Source of the DNA: Anas platyrhynchos
Taxonomy: Eukaryota; Chordata; Aves; Anseriformes; Anatidae
Direction: 5' to 3'
Length of the DNA: 64,000 nt
Assembly: GCF_047663525.1 (NCBI RefSeq)
Contig: NC_092590.1
Location: 7,212,001-7,276,000, forward strand
Of this stretch, positions 58,045-64,000 are shown piece by piece. A program made the position numbers and the translations under genes. The notes below the pieces were generated by a model. The model worked only from the letters and a program-made list of their open reading frames with translations, did no database searches and had not been told where the DNA came from. Positions within the stretch are counted from its first letter, which is position 1. Each line of letters begins with the position of its first letter.

Positions 58045-61000
58045 CTGGAAAAGAGAGAGAAAAAGAATTGGCATGAAGCAAATAACGCCACCATCGGGCA
58101 AGTAGGATTTTACCAGGACCTGATCAAGTGCAGTTGGGGGTGAGAGCAAAATTTAAGCTCAGGCTGGTAGCACTGGGAAAGCTTTACAATAATTCCTACT
58201 GCTCTAGATACTTAGGGAATAAAAAGTCCATTTTTTTGACCAGTAGCTTTTAAAATGTGATGGCTTGGAACCAAGAGAAGTGCTGGCACCATACCTGCCA
58301 AAGCTGGAGTTCGGTGTTAAAGGTTTGGCTGATGGTTATTATTCGGCCAAGGGTTCTGTCATTTATAGTGAACCTAGGGGGAAAAAAAAAAATGTTTGAT
58401 GCAAAGCTGTTCTAAATAAAAGGCAGAAATAATTATCTGAAGCTTAAACTTCTAACAGCTCTATAATAAAACATTCACCCATATTTCATCATTTTTGGAA
58501 ACACGTGAAAAATGGTACTGCTAGAGAATATCTATACTGTTCTCATAGTAACGGGATGATTTCTTCTTGGGGATTATTATTATTTTAATTTATGGTTTAT
58601 TGTCTCACACTGGAAATTGGGTGTTTCGAGACATTTTGGTCCTCCCAGGTCTATCTCCTGCTGCGGAATGAACTGCTTAGCGATACACTGTCTGGTTCCC
58701 AGCTCTAGGCTAGCGGGTGGGTTCTGCTTCTGTGCCCTCACCCAGCACTTAGAAAGGGGAAGGAAGGAGAGGGAAGTCACTCCAGCAGGGAGGAGCAAAA
58801 CTAAGAGGTTTGGTATTACTTGCACTGCTCGTCTGTACCTCCTGCTGCTTGCTGTTACCACCAGAAGGGTTTTAATTCTAAAATTACTGCTCTGTACACT
58901 GTCTTCTCGTTATGAAATCAACAGAAGGAAAACTCTACATCAGAGTGGAGACATGACTGACTACTGCAGAGCATTTCCATGCCAAAACAAGAGATTTCTA
59001 CAGGCTTAGGGAACTTTCTGTACTTTTTCATCACCATTTATCGGTAATGGTCATTTAGGGAAAGAATGGTTTTTGAGTTAGCAGCCAAGTACTTTTTCAC
59101 AGAAGGTGGCTATAATTGTGTTGGTTATGCTTTCGGTTTTCATTATGAAAAGCAGCTGAGCAGAAGAACTGCTTGCTTTTACAGAAATGAAAGGAAACTC
59201 ACAAACTTTGCTTTTCCAGAGAAAAGTAGAGGCCAGTGATTATGGCTGTGTAGTGACAACAGAGGAAGGCCCATAGACATAAACTGTTCCGTGAGATCAT
59301 TAGCGTACCTGTCAACTAAGTATTCCCAGTTAAGCCGAATCCAGTCCCAGACCATTGTTTTCCCATAGGTGTTATAGGAGATGTATCTCAGGACTGTGAA
59401 CACATCTTGTCTTTTGATGAAGTTGGTGTCGTAAACATATTTTATATACCTAAAGGAAATCCCGTCAGAATCAGTGCCTTTCATGGTTGTTACCAGGGAA
59501 AGCAAATAATAAGTTAATACTTTCAATGCAGACTTAACTGATGACAAAGAGAAATAATGCAGTGCTAATGCCTGTGTTTCTTAAGCATTTGCCACCACAA
59601 TGTACAGTCATATCCAAGCGGGAACATTATTTTTGTCGAAAGCATTTTCATGGTGAAGTACACCAATCTAAAACATAACTACCTGTTGAAAACTGTATTA
59701 AGACATCATAGAGTATTGAAAGTAACCTGGACAGTTGAGCATCTCTTTAGAAAAGAAGCAGAGTTCATGCCTCTAAGTTACTTAAAAATAGCCCGAATCT
59801 TTTTTTTTTTTTTTTTAATGAACACAGTTTTGATGGCTACAGAGGGGGGATCCCTCAGCACTCACATTTGCAGGGCACTAAGGAGCATGTTCATGGCTTC
59901 TCAGCAGCAGAGCCTTTGGCTGTCATGTGTTGGGATTATGATTTGTCTCTTTTTTTTGCTATATGCAGCTGGCAGGAACAATTTGTCAACCCATTTGTTC
60001 TTTTTCGCTCCCTTAGTATTTTAATAATAAATTAAGAGCCAAATTTTCCCTGCTTTAGGAGGGATTCTTTATTTTCTGCAAATTTAGGTTGATCTAGATA
60101 CTTAATTCATGCCTTCATCATGTCAGTGATTACCTGTAGAGTGGCTTTAGGTTATGGCTATTGTGGCCACAAGAATTTATGCATACAGCTGCCTCCGACC
60201 TCTATTTTAATTACTCTAACTTCTATTTGCTCTTCCTGAACCTCCTGTACTTCCTTGTTTCATCTTGTCTAAACTTGGGTCTCATTCACGCAGACACTGC
60301 TCCTTTTTATGATATTTAGACAGGGCTCCAGCAAAGTGGGGTATGGTCCCAGTGAAGATGTTTGCCTGCGGCTCTGCTCTGTGGTACAACTGCACGCAAA
60401 GGTATCAGATAAGCTTAAAGGGGTTGGTGTGGCCATGCAGAGTGAAGGCTGATGATCGCATGCAGCAACAACCACATGTTCAACATCTTTCCACCAAAGG
60501 AGCAAGGCTTTTTTTTTACTATGGTACAACCTCAGTGGGGGGTGTTAGATAACTGCTTGAAACCGTGTTGCATTCCTCATGCTGTAACCTGACAGAATGA
60601 CAGCACAGGAGAGAGGAGAGGTGAAGGAGCAAACGGTGAATAGTTGCGTCTCAAGGGAAAGGATAATCTTTGTGTATGTAAATCACCTGTCCAAAAGGCT
60701 GATGTTACGCACTGACGCCAGGCCATACAGCATTTTTTCTTTTTCTTGTGCTAATGAAGTATCCTGGTACATCTTGAACATGTAATTCCACGATGACTCA
60801 TTGCCGGAGTTCTGCATCCCATAGCGATATACCAGGAGTCGGAGGTTTGCAGCAATGCTAGCATAAAGAAAAGAGCACTTTAAGATTTTTCCCCCTTCCC
60901 TGCTTGAGATCTGTGACCGCGTCACAGGCAGTGTTATTCACCAGCCCCCCCAAAAAAAACATGAGCTCTCACGTTGTTCCTTGTAGCCATTGCTCGAATT

Positions 61001-64000
61001 GTTGAGAAGCGTTGCTCAGAGACTCTGGGTCATTCATGCTGCATGCAAAGTCGAGAACAGATGCACGTAGAAGCCTTTAAAAGAAAGAGAGGGGAAGAGA
61101 GAGAGAAATATTCCTTCTGCTTAGCATTCTTTGAATCCATCAATAATATGATAAAAAAGAAAGAAAGAAAGACTGTTCAACCTCTCCAAATGGTCTCCAG
61201 AATCATTCCAGCCCACTTTATTCACAATGGGTTTTACCAGATGGCGAAAATATTCCTGTGGTAGAAACAGAGTTTGGTTATTTGTATAGATTTTATTAAA
61301 GAACAGCGTATTTATCTTCATAGGTTATTCTCATTCATTTTCCCAGAACTAGCATCTCTAAAACAAAAAGTAATACGAACACACACACACACACAATCTT
61401 TCCAGATCTCCACAGCATGTCAAATGTGAACATGCTCACACACTCTTGCTTGTAGGACTGGAGGGCAAAGTCAGTCAGAACGGCAGAGTCTGCTTCTCTC
61501 GAACTTTGCCCATTCTCCAAAATAAAAACCAAACTTTTTTTTTTTTTTTCTTTTTTTCCCCCAGGGGTAATCCTGAGTTCCTGAGTTCAGGAGACAGTTA
61601 TCTTAGTGACCATTAAATTAGACATCATTTCTTTCCTCCAAGTACATAGACTTGAATTGATCCAGGGAATTCTGAGATTGGTACTAAGCAGCTTTCAGCA
61701 CTTTTTTGAGTGCAGTAATAACAAGTAAATCCTGATAGCTCAGCAACATTAAAAATCACTTGAACTTCAATATTATTGCCATTACGGATCCTGAACTGTC
61801 AGATCCAGTAGTGCCCTGCAGGAATGTATTTTTGCTTCACCTGAAACTTGGGATAGAGATCTGTTTCGTCTTCAAGCATATTTGCGATGTAAGATACAGA
61901 TGATATAACTCTTTGCCAAGGTAAATAGTCTTCTTCATTTGTTAAGTATTTTGTGAGCTCCAGGGGAACAGAGTAACTCACAAGTCCAGCTCTGAGGAAG
62001 GAGAAAACATAACTTCTGTTATTTTAATGAGTCTGGAGAACTCGCTTCTTTTAAGATGCTAGATGGCTACTCACTTTAGAAGGTCCGAAATAATAAATTT
62101 TGACAGGGGGAAACAGTCTGGTGTGTAATGTGGAGCGCGTTTTCCAAAGAGATCACTGAGAACCACTGTTGGTCAATGCCTAACTGCAGGAGCTCTCACT
62201 GTAATGAGAAGCTGCCCATGTTGTGCAGCAGCCCAGTGCACCCACAAGTGGGCAGCCCTCAACTGAGTACATTAAATCCTGTCCCACAACAGAAATGGCT
62301 AGTTCTGGAGACATCCTGAAAGGCTGAGGAGCTTCAGACTTAATGGGCTGTTACAGAGTTCACCTAAAGTTTATCTGCATCAGCATGGCTGGGAGCAAGA
62401 GCTAGAAGTTTCTAAGCAAGTTTCTAAACAAGGTAGCTGAGGTGGGAATTTCCTAATGCCATGCTGTGCCTTGTAGGCATACCTCTGATTTTCTGGACAC
62501 CTGGCTTCTTCTGGAGTGCTTCTATCATTGCTTCCTACATGGCAAAAGCACCCCTTTCTAAGAACTCCTCCTTTTTCTTCCACTGAGCAGAGAGGGAGCA
62601 TTTCTCTCGACTATGTTGGTACTGCAAGTTACCAATGCATACTTGTATTTGTTCTTTTGAAATGACAATATAAGTAAAAACAAAACAAAACAAAATGTAA
62701 AAAAATCAGAATTTTTCTTTCAATCACCTGAGTTAATTCTAAGAGGCAATGGAAAGTGAAAAAACTGTGTTGAAGTCTCTGCGGGGAATTAGTTTACCTT
62801 GCTAACGAAAAGGCATCATCCAAAATCCCTGCACGGCTAGCAGTTGATAAATTCTGTATGAAAAGAGGAAGAGGGTGATCAAGAATGTATAGATTATTTG
62901 CTGATACAAACCGTCTCTACAGACTTCTGTAAGAGACCAACAAGACAAGTTAATGCCATGACACTCACGCCGTGGCCGTTGAGCAGAAGAGCGCTTAACG
63001 TGGTCCAGGTTTGATTATCATAATTCACACGATAAAATCCAATGTGGTCTGGATTCACGTTCACAAAAGAATCGGGAGATGATGTTATTGTAATTCCTGC
63101 AAAACAAACCAACAGTGATCAGTTTGTGCATCTTATGCGGCATAGGACTTAGTGGAGATGTCTTGGCTCCAAAAGTAGTATTTGGTTTCAGTGAACATCA
63201 AAATGAGATCCAAACCTCAATTATAATTATTATAATTACAATTATTGTTATTATAAATGGCTGGGAGGAAAGATGAGTTATTATAGACATTAATGAATAC
63301 CAGCATTTGTGTTAGAATAGTGAATTGTGGTAATTACTTGGGGCTAGCTAGTTTTTAAATTTAAAATGGAGAGCTCTGTGATTAGGCTGAAGATTGACAT
63401 TGAAAAGCTTTATCGGGGCATTGCTAGTAAAAGAGTAGGGGAAGTTTACCTGCAGAATCTGATGTGTTGTACAAAGTATAATTTGTTGAATTCCCCAGTC
63501 CCCATTTCACTGGTATATTCCATTTGTAGCTGAAATTATTTAAAGGGAAAAAGAATCAAATGACATTTGAAATCAAATGCTAAAAACAAAACTCCAGTGT
63601 ATGCTTCTAATGGGCTTAATGCGTGCACCATGTTTCATGAAGCCAACTGTGTATTTATGCACATATAAATATACCAAATACCCCTTGTAAACCCCCCCCA
63701 GCTTTTTTTTTTTTTTTGATTATGTCTGCACAATCTGCCAGATTCTCTCTCTCTCTCTCTTTTTATTTTATTTTATTTTATTTTATTTTATTTTATTTTA
63801 TTTTATTTTATTAGTTTTTTTTTAATCAGTGGAACTGCTAGGGCAGTTCAGAATACATCATTCTTCATCTCTTGGTAACAGTGCTGGAGAGAATAATTAC
63901 CTGTAATCAGAGAGAGATTGTGTGGATGAATTTCTGGTGTACTCTACCGTGTAGTTTATTATCATAACTCTGGAACTCGCAGCTTTAAGTAGTATCTGTA
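57883..64000 (-). CDS. ENPEP: ENPEP, glutamyl aminopeptidase (aminopeptidase A), C-terminal eleven exons, 5' part outside window
   Basis: Type II membrane ectoenzyme of the M1 zinc metallopeptidase family. It removes N-terminal Glu/Asp and converts angiotensin II to angiotensin III. Minus-strand exons: 64,000 (edge)-63,901, 63,529-63,450, 63,096-62,969, 62,853-62,798, 61,991-61,841, 61,255-61,182, 61,074-60,973, 60,857-60,687, 59,449-59,309, 58,373-58,295 and 58,044-57,883. All complete junctions are GT/AG with consistent phase, and the frame stays open for about 410 codons to TAA at 57,885-57,883. Diagnostic words are NPDHIGFYRVNY, ADRA-like ASRAGILDDAF, LPWQRVIS, YRYGMQNSGNE, AQEKEKMLYGLA and RQDVFTVLRYIS. 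This is the M1 C-terminal helical (ERAP1_C-like) domain with many Asn-X-Ser/Thr sites. The zinc site HEXXH is off the right edge. Eleven exons here would fit exons 10-20 of the twenty I recall in human. Confidence 0.93.
58295..58373 (-). CDS. ENPEP: ENPEP penultimate exon
   Basis: Acceptor CCCCCTAG|, donor CAG|GTATGG. 79 bases encoding FTINDRTLGRIITI to TELQLWQ. Confidence 0.92.
59309..59449 (-). CDS. ENPEP: ENPEP internal exon (QDVFTVLRYIS)
   Basis: Acceptor TCCTTTAG|, donor CAG|GTACGC. 141 bases encoding YIKYVYDTNFIKRQDVF through WEYLVD, with an Arg codon split across the 3' junction. Confidence 0.93.
60687..60857 (-). CDS. ENPEP: ENPEP internal exon (YRYGMQNSGNE)
   Basis: Acceptor TATGCTAG|, donor ACAG|GTGATT. 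171 bases. YRYGMQNSGNESSWNY and AQEKEKMLYGLASV are hallmark M1 C-domain words of aminopeptidase A. Confidence 0.94.
60973..61074 (-). CDS. ENPEP: ENPEP internal exon (LLRASVLDFACSM)
   Basis: Acceptor with a long CT tract ending TTTTAAAG|, donor CAAC|GTGAGA. 102 bases encoding LLRASVLDFACSMND through FEQWLQGT. Confidence 0.91.
61182..61255 (-). CDS. ENPEP: ENPEP internal exon (YFRHLVKPIV)
   Basis: Acceptor CTACCACAG|, donor GAGAG|GTTGAA. 74 bases encoding EYFRHLVKPIVNKVGWND through HLE, with an Arg codon split across the junction. Confidence 0.91.
61378..61395 (+). repeat. (AC)n dinucleotide repeat in ENPEP intron
   Basis: About nine AC units, with a T-rich run at 61,537-61,557 nearby. Confidence 0.9.
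61841..61991 (-). CDS. ENPEP: ENPEP internal exon (LPWQRVIS)
   Basis: Acceptor CTTCCTCAG|, donor TTTCAG|GTGAAG. 151 bases encoding AGLVSYSVPLELTKYL, LPWQRVISSVSYI and ETDLYPKFQ. Confidence 0.93.
62798..62853 (-). CDS. ENPEP: ENPEP internal exon (ASRAGILDDAFSLA)
   Basis: Acceptor TTCATACAG|, donor GCAAG|GTAAAC. 56 bases encoding NLSTASRAGILDDAFSLA plus two bases of an Arg codon. It corresponds to the xxxRAxLIxDAFxLA motif shared by M1 peptidases. Confidence 0.92.
62969..63096 (-). CDS. ENPEP: ENPEP internal exon (NPDHIGFYRVNYD)
   Basis: Acceptor TTTTGCAG|, donor GGC|GTGAGT. 128 bases. NPDHIGFYRVNYDNQTW is the conserved start of the M1 C-terminal domain. NQT is a potential N-glycosylation site. 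Confidence 0.94.
63450..63529 (-). CDS. ENPEP: ENPEP internal exon (YKWNIPVKW)
   Basis: Acceptor AATTTCAG|, donor GCAG|GTAAAC. 80 bases encoding YKWNIPVKWGLGNSTNYT and TSDSA. It carries three Asn-X-Ser/Thr sites. Confidence 0.9.
63745..63812 (+). repeat. (CT)n followed by (TTTTA)n microsatellite
   Basis: Eight CT units, then about ten TTTTA pentamers, in an ENPEP intron. Confidence 0.95.
63901..64000 (-). CDS. ENPEP: ENPEP internal exon, partial at window edge
   Basis: Donor TACAG|GTAATT with GT at 63,900-63,899. The frame reads back through EYTRNSSTQSLSDY and INYTVEY to the right edge. The 5' border is uncertain. AG dinucleotides at about 63,980 (TTCCAG|) or 63,996 (TACAG|) could be the acceptor, or the exon may continue past the edge. 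Confidence 0.75.

Overview
The window is vertebrate nuclear DNA, most likely from a bird and at least from an amniote. It carries the whole of PITX2 on the + strand and the 3' half of ENPEP (glutamyl aminopeptidase, aminopeptidase A) on the - strand. The two genes converge tail to tail. From memory this is the human chromosome 4q25 arrangement too, but here only about 28.7 kb separates the two stop codons. That compactness, the very GC/CpG-rich developmental promoters, the absence of any recognisable Alu, L1 or other mammalian repeat, and the many short simple repeats all fit an avian genome. No species can be named from the sequence alone.

Layout. About 1-17.7 kb is upstream gene desert with no convincing gene but with stretches that look like conserved enhancers (about 4.6-5.5 kb and 15.56-15.86 kb). 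PITX2 fills about 17.9-29.7 kb. A CpG-rich promoter with a canonical CRE is followed by a non-coding first exon, then the short PITX2a first coding exon (20,367-20,422). About 5 kb further on lies the PITX2c promoter and its own first coding exon (25,658-25,892). Both join to the same homeobox exon (26,935-27,140) and terminal exon (28,613-29,176). Every junction has GT/AG borders and matching phase, giving 271 residues for PITX2a and 334 for PITX2c. The last intron carries three FoxH1-type sites, as expected for the Nodal-responsive left-right enhancer (ASE).

About 30-34 kb is a second GC/CpG-rich block without a recognisable gene. About 34.7-57.6 kb is mostly ordinary non-coding sequence. 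It contains the least expected object in the window: a decayed Ty3/gypsy-type retrotransposon on the - strand. Its reverse transcriptase remnant is at about 54.5-55.7 kb, and its RNase H and integrase remnants are at about 51.3-52.0 kb. The block between them is unassigned. From 57.6 kb to the right edge are the 3' UTR and the last eleven coding exons of ENPEP, which encode the C-terminal helical domain of this M1 zinc ectopeptidase. The catalytic HEXXH exon lies off the right edge.

The two genes are not functionally linked as far as the sequence shows. PITX2 is a paired-like (K50) homeodomain transcription factor for left-right, eye, tooth, pituitary and heart development. ENPEP is a membrane peptidase of the renin-angiotensin pathway. 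Other structure worth noting is a roughly 30-copy 23-bp minisatellite between the PITX2c and homeobox exons, several pentanucleotide arrays, and expanded Ser/His codon runs in the PITX2c-specific exon. All coordinates of splice sites and motifs were read by eye; no alignment or search could be run.
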